A DNA stretch of 64,000 bases from Shinisaurus crocodilurus. Its lineage: Eukaryota; Chordata; Lepidosauria; Squamata; Shinisauridae. How positions within the stretch are numbered: position 1 is the stretch's first letter; the number at the start of each line of letters is the position of its first letter. Location: assembly GCA_021292165.1 (NCBI GenBank), contig CM037879.1:282818272-282882271 (forward strand). The letters run 5' to 3'. Under the pieces are notes generated by a model. That model did no database searches, had not been told where the DNA came from, and saw nothing but the letters and a program-made list of their open reading frames with translations. Position numbers and translations under genes: made by a program. Below, piece by piece: positions 8,605-20,863 of this stretch.

Positions 8605-10336
8605 CTATGCTTTTGTTTGTCCTGAACTGAAGGTCAATCCATTTCACTGGGTCACCCCAAGTTCCAGTGTTATGTGATTGTTTCATTCACTGCCTTGCCT
8701 TGTCGGTGGAAGGAGTGCAAAACCAGAGACCTCCGAACTAGACCTATACATGATCTCGTTAGCTTAGCCTGCTATAGTCCCTTGCTTTCTTTGTTCTTAG
8801 AACCTGCAGATTGATCGAGGTAACCAAGCCTGGATACAGAGCAACATTTATTTTGCTGTGAATACATATGCAGTCAAGAGAACATGTGGCTGAAAAGCTT
8901 GGTTGGTTACACTTTCTTGTAAAAGGAACACACTGGTCAGATTCTCCAGGGAACAACATTTATCATCACATTTGCCTTGCCCAAGTATTTAGAAGCCACA
9001 CAGTCAAGTAGGAAAAGAAGGCTGAATCACTTATAATATTGCAGAAGCTTTGACTGATGTGTGTTAGGAGGATCATGGGGCAACCTCAAAAAACAGTAGA
9101 CTCCACAATAGTTAATAATAAGACTGGGTCACTAGGAAGCTCACTGTTTCATGATGGGCATTTATGTCCTACAATAAGTTTGCAAGCCTATGCTACGAAC
9201 TATAAAGCTCAAGAGATGGCAGAATCATATATACGGGACACACTAACCATGTAGATAATTAGAACTTGACCTTTGAATATCTGGAAATGTGAGTCAGCTC
9301 TAATCTCATCAACGTGACCCCAATCTGTCCTCTTGCATGCAGTTGGGGAGCTCTTTACAGCAGCCATAAAACCTCAGGCTATGGGATCGTCAGCTCTCGT
9401 AAGCCAAATAGGGTAAAGCTTGGTTGGTGCTTGAAAATAAGCCTTTGAGGAAAGGCTACGTATTCCAAGGAGCAATGGTTGGCAGTTCTATCAGCATTCT
9501 TGTTTGACCCACAGCATCTGTTGCCTCTTAACTGTACTGTTAGAGATACAAAGGGGAATGTGGAGGATCTCAAGGACTAAGCCAGTCACAATTTCTGAGC
9601 CTGACCTACCTCACAGAATTGTCATAAGGACTGGGGGAGGCATATACACCTCCTGAGCTCCTTGGAGGAAGGAAAAGTAACGAATTTGAGATTGACAGAT
9701 TTAAACTATTCAAACAACATTCCCTTTCTCTCATGAAAACACACACACCATGATTTAGAATGTCAAAACAGCTGAAGGTTAAAAATGGTATATGCTTATA
9801 TGTTGCATCAAAGACTACAAGGTTTCTGTATTAGATGAATCACTAAACCTTTCGTTGATTCATCTGGGGGTGGACAAGTTTAATTGGTGGGACGTGAGTT
9901 AAAGGGCATGAATTGTTTGGTTTTCAGGCTGTTCTGGTGTGTGGCTGGAATAGGGAATGATAAAGGAAATATTAAAGCTGGCCTTCCCTTCTAAACAGGT
10001 CTGTCCAGACATTGTCTCCCTTGCAGGATTGTCCCTTGAGTGATACTGGATGTGCACGTTGGGCTCATGTACTCCCTTCTTCTCTTACTCCTTTCACCAT
10101 GGGGGAGTTGAAGGCACCAGATGAGTCAATCCAGGCGTCTTACTCTTTTCACCAACCACAGGCACAGCTCTTAGACAGATTTACCAGATATTTGCTGCTC
10201 CTCGGTGCCACCCAGAGAGAAGTACTCATCAGCCCAGCATATCAGGTGGTCTGGGGAGCCAATAAGGGCCTGGCTGTTGCCTTGGACTTGGTTCCCAAGT
10301 CTTAGCAACTCATCAGACAGAGTAGTTGCTGCAGAG
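8605..10336. other. Mostly unassigned sequence with an old SINE remnant
   Basis: No gene seen. At about 9584-9670 an old Sauria-SINE-like body can still be read on the plus strand (GACCTACCTCACAGAATTGT, then CTCCTTGGAGGAAGG). The rest shows no recognised repeat. Confidence 0.5.
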
Positions 10337-10545
10337 CAGGAGTAGGCAACTTACGGTTTTCCAGATGTTGGAGTGCAACCCCCATGATCCCTCACCATTG
10401 GCTATATTCAGTAAGTTTGATTGGAATTGTGGCTCTCCAGATGTTGTTGGACAGCTCCCATCAGCCCTAGCAAGCATAACCAATGGAAAAGGATGATGGG
10501 AGGTGTAGTCCAACAACATCTGGAGGACCACAAGTTGCCCATCCC
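10337..10545. repeat. hAT-like palindromic MITE, second family
   Basis: Begins CAGGAGTAGGCAACTT and ends GTTGCCCATCCC, with internal inverted arms CTCCAGATGTTGTTGG and CCAACAACATCTGGAGG. It is related to copies near 26890, 36440, 55316 and 60990. The copy is rearranged, with an extra left arm at 10360-10380. Confidence 0.65.
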
Positions 10546-10809
10546 AAGAGGCTCTTCTGACTCATCTCCCTTCCCTTGGATTGCTACCTTTTGAAACGTG
10601 ACCATCTACCTGATCTGGACTATGAACCTGCCTCTGGACCCTCTGACCATCCTTAACTGCTGTGGACCTTGACTTTTGCCTGACCTGGACTACATACTCA
10701 CTTCTGGGCCTTCCAACTGACCAATAGCAGGCCTGATGCTGGAGGGTCCTGACAAGGAGAAGTGCGCAGCCAAACTGGGATTATCCTTTATCAACATGGG
10801 ATCTCGAGC

Positions 10810-11240
10810 TAGGGATGTATGAGAATTTCATTTTTGCTTGCAAAACATGCAAGCATGCCCTGTTTGAAGTTCCGAATGCCCATGTGTCTCCCAAACATTT
10901 TCACAAATTGTCAAAGACTCAGCTCACATTTGTCTCATTCCTGGTTCCCAGTTCAATTTGTGTAAATGTCCTAATTTCTGCAATTTTTCTCAGTAGACTG
11001 AATCCACCCTACTTTTGTCTATGGAGGAAATTTGTGCAAATTGGGACATTTGTGCAAAATTAGGGAGATTTCTGCAAATTTGGAGAGATTTGCACAAATC
11101 TCCCGTTTGATTGCTGCCCGATTTGTGCACGTTTCCCATTCACGCAGAGCAAGCAGTGACCACAAACTAGAATCAGCCACGAGAGACAAGCAGTGTGACA
11201 ATGTTCAAAGAACCCTGGTGATCTCAAACATTGCTGCTGG
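10810..11240. repeat. TAGGGATGTATGAG-type MITE, one end degraded
   Basis: Starts TAGGGATGTATGAGAATTTC and carries TTTGCTTGCAAAACATGC, then AGACTGAATCCACCC in the centre and CCCTGGTGATCTCAAACATT at the other end. It is the same family as 26057-26727 and the degraded copy at 5416-5898. The right end is replaced by a piece of another MITE (GATGGGAGTTCTCCAACAAC). Confidence 0.6.
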
Positions 11241-11270
11241 CTGCGGGTGATGGGAGTTCTCCAACAACAG

Positions 11271-11512
11271 AGCCAGTGTGGCGTCGTGGTGAGAGTGTTG
11301 GACTGGGACTCGGGGGATCCGGGTTCCAGTCCCCGCTCAACCGTGAAACTCACTGGGTGACTTTGGGCCAGTCACTGACTCTCAGTCTAACCTACCTCAC
11401 AGGGTTGTTGTGAGGATAAAGTGGAGAGGAGGAGGAGGAAGAGGATTATGTAAGCCGCCTTGGGTTCCTTGCAGGAAAAAAGGCGGGGTATAAATATAAT
11501 AAATAAATAAAA
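11271..11512 (+). repeat. Sauria-type SINE, near full length
   Basis: A tRNA-related head (AGCCAGTGTGGCGTCGTGG, then B-box-like GGTTCCAGTCC) is followed by the conserved body GGGCCAGTCACTGACTCTCA and ACAGGGTTGTTGTGAGGATA, then GCCGCCTTGGGTTCCTTGC and an AATAAATAAATAA tail. Sauria SINEs are known from squamates and mobilised by Bov-B LINEs. Confidence 0.88.
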
Positions 11513-11942
11513 CACATCTCAATGACACCAGGATGGGGAAGGCTGACCTAGATGGAACACTTCAATGCCCATGGCCATTTTTCCGTAGAGAATAGCTAAC
11601 TTCTAGTTTTAGCTAAAATAACCACTTGCCTGGCAACTTGTGGCAAGAAAAAGACACCTCCGGACAATCAGACAATGACGCTTTTGTAAACTGGAACATA
11701 CTCAGTAATTATTATTTTGTTCCTTTTCAGTTGTCAATGTGCAACAAATGGTCAACACTGGGGGAGTGGGGATGAAATATTTTCCCTTTTGGAATGAGTG
11801 AAATGCTTTAAGACAAGGTTTCTTTTGTTTATGACCAAAAATGTGCTTTTGATTTACAATATTATCCCCCCCACAGGGTGCAACAGCTGGCACTCTCTCA
11901 CACAAGTATCGGGCATATTTGCAATTTTGCTTGTACAAAACT

Positions 11943-12130
11943 AAGAGTGCCATCCTATGCATGTTTAGACAGAAAAAAGTCCTGTACCTCCCAGCATTCC
12001 CCAGCCAACATGGGAGTTGTAGGACATTTTTCTATCTAAACATACACTGGATCACACCCTAGGGCATTTACACTCTGGAGACTGCAATCCTATACACAGT
12101 TACTTGGGAGTAAGCTCCACGGAACACAGT
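11943..12130. repeat. Short palindromic repeats of the CAATCCTAT type
   Basis: At 11944-12060 an inverted repeat has arms TGTTTAGACAGAAAAAAGTC and ATTTTTCTATCTAAACATAC. A second piece at 12079-12130 (TGCAATCCTATACACAG, GGGAGTAAGCTCC) matches the repeat at 43278-43370. Both are non-coding. Confidence 0.5.
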
Positions 12131-12182
12131 GCGTATGATCATTCTGTAAGAAGCAAACCGCCACACAGAAAGAATTGTGATG

Positions 12183-12300
12183 CAGCTTTATGACAAATCC
12201 TTGCACTTGGACATGCCACAGGCATCTGGTTGGCCACTGTGGAAAACAGGATGCTAGACTAGATGGGCCTTTGATCCAACAGGGTTCTTCTTAAATTCAA
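12183..12300 (+). repeat. CR1 LINE 3' end fragment
   Basis: Contains CATCTGGTTGGCCACTGT, ACAGGATGCTAGACTAGATG and GATCCAACAGGGTTCTTCTT, the standard end of one CR1 subfamily also seen at 23590, 25545 and 32808. Confidence 0.75.
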
Positions 12301-12617
12301 GGCTGTTTTAGTTGTGTATTCAATCTGTGAACTGGAAGGTGAAAAAAGCCAAACACAATTACCCACAATTAGAGCTCCTCGTGTACAGTGCAGGAGCTCC
12401 TCAGCAAACAAGTTTCCCCCTTCACTTCAATGGAAGTAGCACCTCTGCATGCATATCCCTTTCAGAGCAGGGGCTGGAAGTAGTGGCCAAGAAGAAGGTA
12501 CCAGGGCAGGAAATACTTCAGGGAGATTTTAATTTGGGTTCTGATGTCCAAATCCAACCATCTAGCCACTAAATTGGCCTTCTTAATACGCAGTTAATCT
12601 TTGGACTGGGCAAATGG

Positions 12618-12800
12618 ATTTCATAGATTTCATAGATCATAGAGTTGGAAGGGGCCTACAAGGCTATCGAGTCCAACCCCCTGCTCAATGCAGGAAACTA
12701 GAGGAGGGGTCTCCCATGTCCCATCCAAGTAATAACCAGGCTTGACCCTGCTTAGCTTTCCACGCTCAGTCAAGCTGAGCCAGCATGAGCCACAGGCCTG
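12618..12800 (-). repeat. 5S rRNA-headed SINE with CR1-like tail, near full length
   Basis: Minus-strand order: CAGGCCTGTGGCTCATGCTG, then AAGCTAAGCAGGGTCAAGCC and ATTACTTGGATGGGACATGG (5S-derived internal promoter region), then the CR1-like tail TTGGACTCGATAGCCTTG and ATGATCTATGAAATC. A small duplication of CCCATGT is present. Confidence 0.82.
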
Positions 12801-13629
12801 TATTATCCATTCAGTCTGCATTTCTAGTCAAAATTCCGGAGGGGAGGAAATTAACCTGAATTCATTTTACAAAAGAATGTGACTCCAAATCAAGCCAAAC
12901 ATGCACTTAGCACATCCACAGTACCTGGATCCAAATCTTAATTGGTCCCATCATTGACTAATTGGTACTCTGCGATATATGAAAGTGCTTTCAGGTAATC
13001 CTTTGTCCTAGAATTCCCTCCCCTCTCCCCTCAATTCTATGAACTGAAATCAGTCAAAACAAGAAGTGACAACTCCACCTCCACCTTGAAGAGGAGGAGG
13101 AAGACAAAGAGTGCAGTTTGGGACGAATATTTTGTGCAATTTCCCTCCCACGTATGTTCTGTCAATCAGAAACTGCTAGGAGCGCCATAAAGATTGAGAT
13201 AAAGAAAGCGGCGGGGAGGGGAGATTCTCTCAAGAAGTACACCTATACTAGGAAGGAGACTGTAGAGTTGAAAAAGAACTGGAAGGTAACACATACATAA
13301 ATCATTTGATAGCTGTCCTCCTGAATGAACTCATTTAAAATGGAGGACAAGTTGGGATGCCAGTCAATTTGACCAGTGAAATATTGTCAGTTGACTGTCT
13401 ATTTTCTTCAGTCAATACTGTCAAACATTCAATGGTGTCAAACATTCCATGATGTCAAGAACACTGTTTTGTAAAGTTCAGCCTACATTTTTTTTTTTTT
13501 TGGAATGCATCCTCCAGTAATCTGACGGCAACGGTAGGAGTGGGGTCCCATTGTTTCTCAGCTCTTCAGGAATTAGGCTGATCCAAGGCTGCAGCAAAAT
13601 ACCCACACATACAATTCACTGCTGCGTTA
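12801..13629. other. Unassigned non-coding sequence
   Basis: No gene or repeat recognised apart from a T run at 13489-13501. The 60-codon open frame at 13118-13300 shows no domain. Confidence 0.45.
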
Positions 13630-14032
13630 AATTTAGGGATGGGAGGGGGGAATTGTTCACACTTTAATGAGAATTTTGCACTTTCAAACCACTATGACAG
13701 TTGAAACTCAGTCATCCTTTGAAATTCACACCTTTCCAAATTTTTGCAATGGAGTTCTCCAATCAAAAAAAGGCATACATAAATGTGTGTATTAGAGAAA
13801 ATAATGTTTAAAAAATATGCATTATATTAGGAAACTGCTTGCAAAAAAAAAATGTGTGTGTGTGCTAGGCAAAAACGCATGTATTAGGAAAAATGTACAC
13901 AAAATTGCCTATGGATTTTCATACAAACTTAAAAAGAAAAATGATCAATGTTTGGGATGAACCAAATTTAAGAATGGAAAGAATGAGAAACTGAGAGAAA
14001 CTGAAATGGACAGATTCATCCACCTCTACCCC
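13630..14032. repeat. TTAGGGATG-ended interspersed repeat
   Basis: Begins TTTAGGGATGGGAGG and ends with AGAGAAACTGAAATGGACAG and ATTCATCCACCTCTACC. It has AT-rich microsatellite-like centres. Related words occur at 5187-5300, 35905-36045 and 58165-58600. Probably an old MITE group sharing the TAGGGATG terminus. Confidence 0.5.
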
Positions 14033-14139
14033 ATTTGCAGGCAGAAAATTGGGGGGGGGGAGGATTTTGATGATTCCCCGGGGCAAAATTACTACAATAG
14101 CTTTAGGAGCGCCCACAGTTCTGGAATTAATTTTACAGT

Positions 14140-14388
14140 TTTTTATTTTTATTTATTTATTACATTTATACCCCGCCTTTTTTCCTGCAAGGAACTCAAG
14201 GCGGCTTACATAATCCTCCTCCTCCTCTCCATTTTATCCTCACAACAACCCTGTGAGGTAGGTTAGGCTGAGAGTCAGTGAGTGACTGGCCCAAAGTCAC
14301 CCAGTGAGTTTCATGGCGGAGCGGGGACTAGAACCCAGATCTCCCGAGTCCCTGTCCAACACTCTCACCACTATGCCACACTGGTTCT
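14140..14388 (-). repeat. Sauria-type SINE, near full length
   Basis: The reverse complement of the family consensus: TATTTATTTATTACATTTAT tail, CCGCCTTTTTTCCTGCAAGG, CACAACAACCCTGTGAGGTA, AGTCACCCAGTGAGTTTCAT, and a tRNA-like head ending CACACTGG. GTGAGTGA is a small internal slip. Confidence 0.88.
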
Positions 14389-14485
14389 CCATGTTTAAGC
14401 AAAATGAAGGCGGCATTGAACATGGAGCCCATGAAAAATGATGGAAAGGAATGGGAGAAACCTACTGTTAGTGATGATAGTGGCC

Positions 14486-14550
14486 TTTCTTTCTTTCTTT
14501 CTCTCTCTCTCTCTCTTTCTTTCTTTTTCTTTCTCTCTCTCTCTCTCTCT
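14486..14550. repeat. TTTC/TC microsatellite
   Basis: Mixed runs of TTTC and TC over 65 bases. The open frames across it are low-complexity artefacts. Confidence 0.95.
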
Positions 14551-15038
14551 GCCTGCCTGCCAGAACTCATCTTTTAATGGCCTGCCCACCATTTTGCTTC
14601 CTCTAGAAGGTTCTGGAGGGCATTAGGATGTTGAACAGTAGCCACTACAAAAAAAATGGAGGCCAGCAGCGGGTCTATGTCATTCTGTGCAGCTGGGTGT
14701 TCTAGTGGCATGGGAAATACTGACGCTAACCATGGTTAATATGAAGCAGGCTTAGCTTTTACCCAGAGTTTGAAACCAGGGTTTGAATTGAAGCTGGTTC
14801 ACAAAACCCTGGTTCGGGCTAACGTGAGTTAATGTCAACCATGGTTAGCTTCAGTGCAGCCATAATGCTATACAACAGTTAACACTGTGAAGGGAAAGGA
14901 GGAGGGAGTTCAGATAGGGGAAGAGAGTGCTGGAAAGCCTACTGCCTGCTTCTATTTTTAATTGTGTTAAGACATTAGCTGTGCTGTATCTGCATCAGTC
15001 CCAAATGGTCCTGCAACTCATTTGGAGAATGCTCCACA

Positions 15039-15410
15039 TAGGGGTGGGCGATCCACCCACCACCTGACTTATGGCGCACTTGGCTGGGCCGAAAGCAATT
15101 GCCAGCCGAGGCACTTGCCAGACTTCTGGGTTCCCAGCGCTATGTTGTTTACGTAGAAAATGGCGTAAGATACGTTAAAAACGGCTGCAAGTTGCGTAAC
15201 TTGCACAAATCACGTCCGTTTTTAATGTATCTTATGCCATTTTCTATGTAAACAGCGTAGCACCAGGAACCCAGAAGTCGCTTCCCCGGCTCGGCTCGCG
15301 AGAACGCGAGTCGAGCCGGGGAAGCAGGTAAGGCGAGGGGAGCTCGGTGGTTTGAGCCTGGCAAGTTCGCTGGACTTCCACCCCCCAATCGAGTTCCGCA
15401 CACATTCCTA
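15039..15410. mobile_element. TAGGGATG-type hAT MITE with perfect 8-bp target duplication
   Basis: Starts TAGGGGTGGGCGATCC and ends CGCACACATTCCTA. The 8 bases before it (GCTCCACA, 15031-15038) are repeated exactly after it (15411-15418). An 8-bp target duplication is characteristic of the hAT superfamily. The centre forms a hairpin around 15150-15245 (AAAATGGCGTAAGATAC and GTATCTTATGCCATTTT). No transposase. Confidence 0.8.
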
Positions 15411-16556
15411 GCTCCACATGCCACCAGAACAGAGATTAGTAGATTTCTCCAGTTCATTTCCATTACTGTTTCATGGGTTCACTCAGCCCTACATTGTTCG
15501 CCACCTTTATTCTGATTAAACATGGAGAATTCTTAAATCAATTCCAGAATGTTGTATGCATCGTTTGGTGTTCCTTCCTTCCATTTAGTGTCCTTTACAT
15601 TACTGATGCATAATAGTGAGCATGGGCATTGAAATTATACATGTTTGTTCACATGATCACAGCAGGATTCCTTTTCGTACTGTGCTTTCTCAATGCACAC
15701 AAGTGCTCTTACATATCAGTAAGACTAGGGGTAAGAGGGGAGTAGTTATATTTAACTAGACAATTTTTTCTATTCCTGCTGACCGGTGACTTCTTTCATT
15801 CTCCTTTGCTCTTCTCCTTTTTTTGGTATCACTTGTACAACAAAGTGTCATCCTGTTCAGACAGAGGTGAAAAACAGAGCCACAAACTCAACAACAACAA
15901 AAAATATTTTTCTATCTTGTACTGCAAGACAATTGTGTAGTACAGCCCTGTTTAATGACATCCCAGTGGACTGCCCAGGTGGTGCACACGGCATTCTATG
16001 TGAAAGTGTTGTATCACAGTAAAAAAAGGCAGCACTGTTTATTATCTTTTCTTTTCTTTTTTTTTAAACCGTACCTCCCTCTTCTAGCTGTGTTTGTGCG
16101 GAATATAGATGAAGCGCAGAGGGTAGCCTAGAAGCATGAAGATATACAGAGATGACCCCTGTCCAGCTCAGTGGGAGCGGCTGCTTCAGGAGATGATAAC
16201 AGATACTGGTTGATGGTCAGCATGTCAGGGAAAAGACAGGCAACTTAGCATGCCAGGGAGGTCTAGGTAGATGCCTTCTTCCCAACATGTATGTACGGAG
16301 GCTCTGCATGTAGGGAGGTTCTTCCCACACTGGGGGACATATTCTGACGTCAAAACCTGCAGCCCAAATTGGTGAAGGTCTAGCAAAAATGTTACCACTC
16401 ATTTCTCCCAGTTCTGGCTCTAAACGCTGACAGAAGCAACGGTGAAATGACCATGTTTAATATGGAGATGCCAGCAAAAAATGGCAACCCTAGTATGAGT
16501 TCTCCACAATCACTTGTGGAGTTAGGGGGCTAACCTATATATCATTATGTCATTCA
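15411..16556. other. Unassigned non-coding sequence
   Basis: No gene or repeat recognised. AT-rich, with a T run at about 16057-16065. Confidence 0.45.
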
Positions 16557-16676
16557 GGCCTGTGGCTTATGCTGGCTCAGCTTGTCTGAGCGTGGAAAGC
16601 TAAGCAGGGTCAAGCCTGGTTATTACTTGGATGGGAGACCCCCTCCTCTAGTTTCCTGCATTGAGCAGGGGGGTTG
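16557..16676 (+). repeat. 5S rRNA-headed SINE, tail truncated
   Basis: CAGGCCTGTGGCTTATGCTG head, AAAGCTAAGCAGGGTCAAGC and TTATTACTTGGATGGGAGAC 5S-like promoter region, then CTCTAGTTTCCTGCATTGAG. The CR1-like end beyond GCAGGGG is missing. Confidence 0.8.
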
Positions 16677-17859
16677 CATTTCTCATCCTTGGCTATTGGG
16701 GGCAGGGAAAACTCCATGGCTCTGTCTGCCAAGATGTTGGGGGGGGGGAGAATGCAACACAGTGCTGTCGTTTTCTGCAGTAACCCTGAGTTGAGCATCA
16801 GATTTAGCTTGGCTCGGAAGGGTAGCAATTACTTCATGGGTTCATGCTTTATGGTAAATACAAACACAACCATATGGTACGTACAAGTAGAGCCAATCAC
16901 ACAAGCTTTAGACGTCTTGGGAATGTCTACCTGGAGTTCAACAGTCACCACACACAGTAGCCTTGTTCAGACATTTACTTGAACATGGTTTAAAGTATGT
17001 ACTGGGTCCATGCATGCTGTTACCACCCACTCATTTGAGGCCTCACTATGTTGAACTGGCAAGGCCTGAAAGGGAGTTCTACTTGGGTTTGGTTGAACAC
17101 AGCAAGGTCTTGACTGAGGAGGGTGGGGCCACATGCCTAGAGATATAGAGGGTGGGCCCAGCATGCACAGCCCCACCCCAAATACACACTTTAAGCCCTC
17201 ACATGTTCATGCAAATGCCTGAAGAGGGCTAGTGTGGAAGAGTGCATGGCTAATGGACTCTGAGTATTAAAAAAAACCCCAAACTGGTCCATATTCTGTC
17301 AACAATCTTTGAAAACCAATTTGGATGCTCCTGATTTTCTGATATTATCATCACCTTACTGAAATTAAAAACAAAACAAAAACATGTATCCGATCGTGAG
17401 GATTTCATTTTGTTCTTCTGTTGTGGAAGTATTTAATCAACTAACGACTTCACACCATCACAGGGCTAAGGAACTGGAAGCGAGCATCCAAAAAGAACAA
17501 TGCTTCCATTTTTCACACATCGCTACTAAAAGGGTGGACACAATTCCACAGCCTAAATGGCTGCTTCTAATAGTCTCAAATATACAGTATCTGATGTTTT
17601 AGTCTGAGATAACAGCTCTGTGCAAAGAGACACTTACGTTAGAGTCAAAGTGGGCATTCTTGCTAGTCTCCATCTAAGTTTAGTTAAATCCAAGATACGA
17701 CCTCTCACAAGGAAAGAATACATGCTTCAATTTATATTTATCCTAACAGAATAGGGAAGTGCGCGGAGCTCGAATGGGGGGTGGAAGCTTGGCGAACCCC
17801 CTTCCATAGGGGATCCCAACAAAAATCAAGTCTCCCAAACTTTAAAAAAACAAAAAATG
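16677..17859. other. Unassigned non-coding sequence
   Basis: No gene or repeat recognised apart from a G run at about 16740-16749. At 17758-17815 GCGCGGAGCTCGAATGGGGG followed by GGCGAACCCCC resembles one arm of the TAGGGATG-type MITE. Confidence 0.4.
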
Positions 17860-18016
17860 ATTCATAGAGTTGGAAGGGGCCTAGAAGGCCATCGAGTCCA
17901 ACCCCCTGCTCAATGCAGGAAACTAGAGGAGGGGTCTCCCATCCAAGTAATAACCAGGCCTGACCCGGCTTAGCTTTCCACGCTCAGACAAGCTGAGCCA
18001 GCATGAGCCACAGGCC
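17860..18016 (-). repeat. 5S rRNA-headed SINE with CR1-like tail
   Basis: Minus-strand 5S-like head (GGCCTGTGGCTCATGCTGGC, AAGCTAAGCCGGGTCAGGCC) and a CR1-like tail (GATGGCCTTCTAGGCCCC), slightly truncated at the extreme 3' end. Confidence 0.82.
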
Positions 18017-19255
18017 AGCTATAGATTTAACGTTACACCCCGAGTTCTGGAAAACCTGGATTCACATCCCATCCTTAGATATAACCCAGCCTTCCCCATG
18101 GGCATGGTGTCTGGGGATGATGAGAGTTGTAGTCCATCACATCCAGACAGTGCCAAGTAGGGAAAGTTCAGTATAACCTCACTGGGTGGCTTCAGAAGAG
18201 CATCTCCGTCATGGGCAAGAGTTTTTTAACATTTGTAAAATGAGAATTTAATTGCTTCACACAGCCCCTTCTTCATATAGAAATACATTTTGTTTTTATT
18301 CCGTGTGCAGTCCCCAAGGCACTGGGCAGGTAATTTTGTTTCTATATAATGTTATCAAATTAAAATAAATGAAACACATCAACACGATTGCTTAAAGTTA
18401 TTATTCATCCTTCTGTGGGAAGCCAGTAGTCACAGTGATGCATGCAATGAAAAGGTTTAGCTCTCTTACAATGGAGTTAAAATACAATAGATACAAGCAC
18501 CAGAAAAATAACACAGAGTCATGTTAACACACTCTCACCCCTTCCCCAACTCATCCCACCCTGCCCAAATACTAAGTAATTGCTGATGCCACTAAAGGAT
18601 AGGTGAACATCCAGTCCCCAACGTGACTTTTGGTCACACTGGGTTTCCTGTGTGGTATGTTCTTCTGTCCTCTAGGGGGTGTATGTATCCCAGATGTCGA
18701 ACATGACAAAAACAGGAGATGTCATGTGTCTCTATAGACTAGGGGTGGAATTCAAGCTGGGCTACCTAGTTATTTTAAAGGGGCTACCTGATAATTTTAA
18801 AGGCTGGGCGCAGCCTATCAAGGTGTTATCTTGTGGTCTCAGCATTGACTTTTCTCTCTTGCGTTAGGTTCACAGTCAGGAACCACGAGAAATGTTGAGA
18901 AAACGATTAAAATCCACCACTGTGTACTCCATCTTCAAACCGGGCAATTTGATCCACCTTTCTTGTAGAACCAGCTAGAAAAAAAATTACCCATTTGACA
19001 AAGGCTTTATTTCTTGGCAATATGCTACATGGTAGATGCATGTTGTATGTTTTGTGATTTGGCGTGCAATCTGTGGATGAGACCGTGGGCTTGAATTATT
19101 GGCTTTCAAATGTTTCCAGCACTTTGTGGCACATTGTCTCAGTTTGGATTATGGTGGATTGACAGTGGCCTCATCATCATCGCCAGTGGGAGCCTACCCA
19201 CTTCTTCTCCAGTTAGAAATCCACAACTGCTGTGGATGGTACAGAGCAGCTAAGG
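18017..19255. other. Mostly unassigned, with a half MITE
   Basis: At about 18082-18170 there is a half copy of a hAT-like palindromic MITE (CCCAGCCTTCCCCATG, GATGAGAGTTGTAGTCC). The rest is AT-rich DNA in which I see nothing assignable. Confidence 0.45.
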
Positions 19256-19589
19256 CAGGGGTGCAGAACCTCATGCTCGGGGGCCAATTCTGGCCCTCTG
19301 TGGTCCCCCACATGGCTATGCCCCCTTCCCCTGCCACCACCCCCTTTCCCCCAGGAACAGATTGCTTGGTGGTTTCCCTACTTTTCCGAGGATTCCACCC
19401 ATTCTGAATGGTTGATGTGCTACTCCGGAAGCTTAATTACTGGCAGTAAGAGCTTTAAGCTAAAATATGCTGGGATTTTGGCCCCACCCCTTTTTCTGTT
19501 GGCCCTGCCCACCACTGGAACGTGGCCCCCAAAAAAGCTTCTCTGAAATAGAATCTGGCCCTTGAGCTGAACGAGAGTCAACACCCCTG
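19256..19589. mobile_element. hAT-like non-autonomous element (334 bp)
   Basis: Starts CAGGGGTGCAGAACCTC and ends GTCAACACCCCTG, an inverted terminal pair of hAT type. Flanks AGCTAAGG and AACTACAG agree at 5 of 8 positions with a shared central TA, so the target duplication is weak. Internal wording (GGCCAATTCTGGCCC and AATCTGGCCCTTGAGC) is the diverged inverted repeat. Confidence 0.6.
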
Positions 19590-20863
19590 AACTACAGGGA
19601 AACACAGCTCCCCACTTTTATGCTAGGGGGGAAATTCTAGTACATGAAATTAATCATCGGTTATAATTATGATATTCTTTTCAGCTTCCTTAGAAAAAGA
19701 GGACTGGCACATTCCATCACTTTTTCCTCCACTTCTAATACATAGAGATAACTACTTGAGCAAAAAAGGGAGAAGACTATAAAAATTCTCTGCAAATACG
19801 ATTACACATAAAAACCATATAAACTGCACAAAGTGATAGATGAACCCAAACTGAACAGCTGTACTTTTTCATTTATTTTGGAATCAACCAGAGAGATCAT
19901 GTATAGAGAAGAATAGTGGGTTTTTTTTTGTTTTTTTTTTGTTTAAATTTTCTGGGCTTAATTGAATTATAGATCTGCTGGGAATTTAAGATTTCAGAAG
20001 GAATATCATGTTTCAGGTAAAATGAATTCCATATTGCTGAAATAAAGAACTGTCTGAAATATTAGCGGTAAGGTTGGTATATTTCAATAAAGCCATTAAA
20101 AAAAAAAGCACAGCAATGTCAAATGGAATATATTTATTTTTGTTAAGTTATTAAAACTCAAATCTAGAGCAATCGTAAGACATTTTGGACTCAAAATGCA
20201 TGGCAAATAAACATTAAGGCTCCTGAATGTTTAGTCTGTGAATGATCTTTCAGTAAGATTTATTATAATTGCTTTATGAATATCTGCTACTCTGAACTCC
20301 ATTTTCATCTGGAAGGCCCACATATCGCAGAAGGGGAAATCAGCAAGAGACACCTCACTCTTCCAATGCCAAGAGGTGAGGGCAGTGGTGGACAACCTGT
20401 AGCCCTTGGTCTAATTTCAAAAGCGATCAGTTCAGACTTCTGTAGGTTGGCCACTTATGTAACTTCAAAAAAAAGAAAAAGAAAAAGGAAAAAAGGAAAT
20501 CCATCACCAAAAAAAGAGGACACCAGTCTGCATAACAGAGAAGGGGTGGGGAAAAGAGAGGGAGAGAGAAGAGTGGTGGTTCTATCTCCTGCTGGCTTCA
20601 GCTCTGCCAACCACTGCTCTAGGGCATAATCCAGAAAGAGGGCATTGTGATCAAAGCTGCCATTCTATACTCACTTATTTTGGAGAAGGCCTGTAGTGTA
20701 TATTGGCCCTCCAGGCTTGCCATACCAGGAAGTGCATAAGCCAGTTCACAAGCACTGGGTTTCTAGTTTTCTGTTTAGCTTTACCTGCAGTAGTATGCTG
20801 CATGTAAGCTTTATTTATTAAAGTTGTGTTGGTTGGTTTTGCATCTGCTGCATAGCCTTCACG
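19590..20863. other. Unassigned non-coding sequence
   Basis: AT-rich DNA with A and T homopolymer runs (19920-19941, 20098-20108). Nothing assignable. The lysine-rich open frame at 20276-20629 is low complexity. Confidence 0.45.

Noticed and set aside
7769..8677. Long overlapping GC-rich open frames (up to 228 codons) suggesting a gene or CpG-island exon
   Set aside because: They lie in several frames on both strands inside a TA-flanked transposon core with a 16-bp tandem repeat. Arginine/alanine/proline-rich translation without a domain is a composition effect.
14486..14550. Serine/leucine- or arginine/glutamate-rich open frames
   Set aside because: They translate a TTTC/TC microsatellite.
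20276..20629. 117-codon lysine-rich frame
   Set aside because: Driven by an A-rich AAAAAGAAAAAG tract; no other support.
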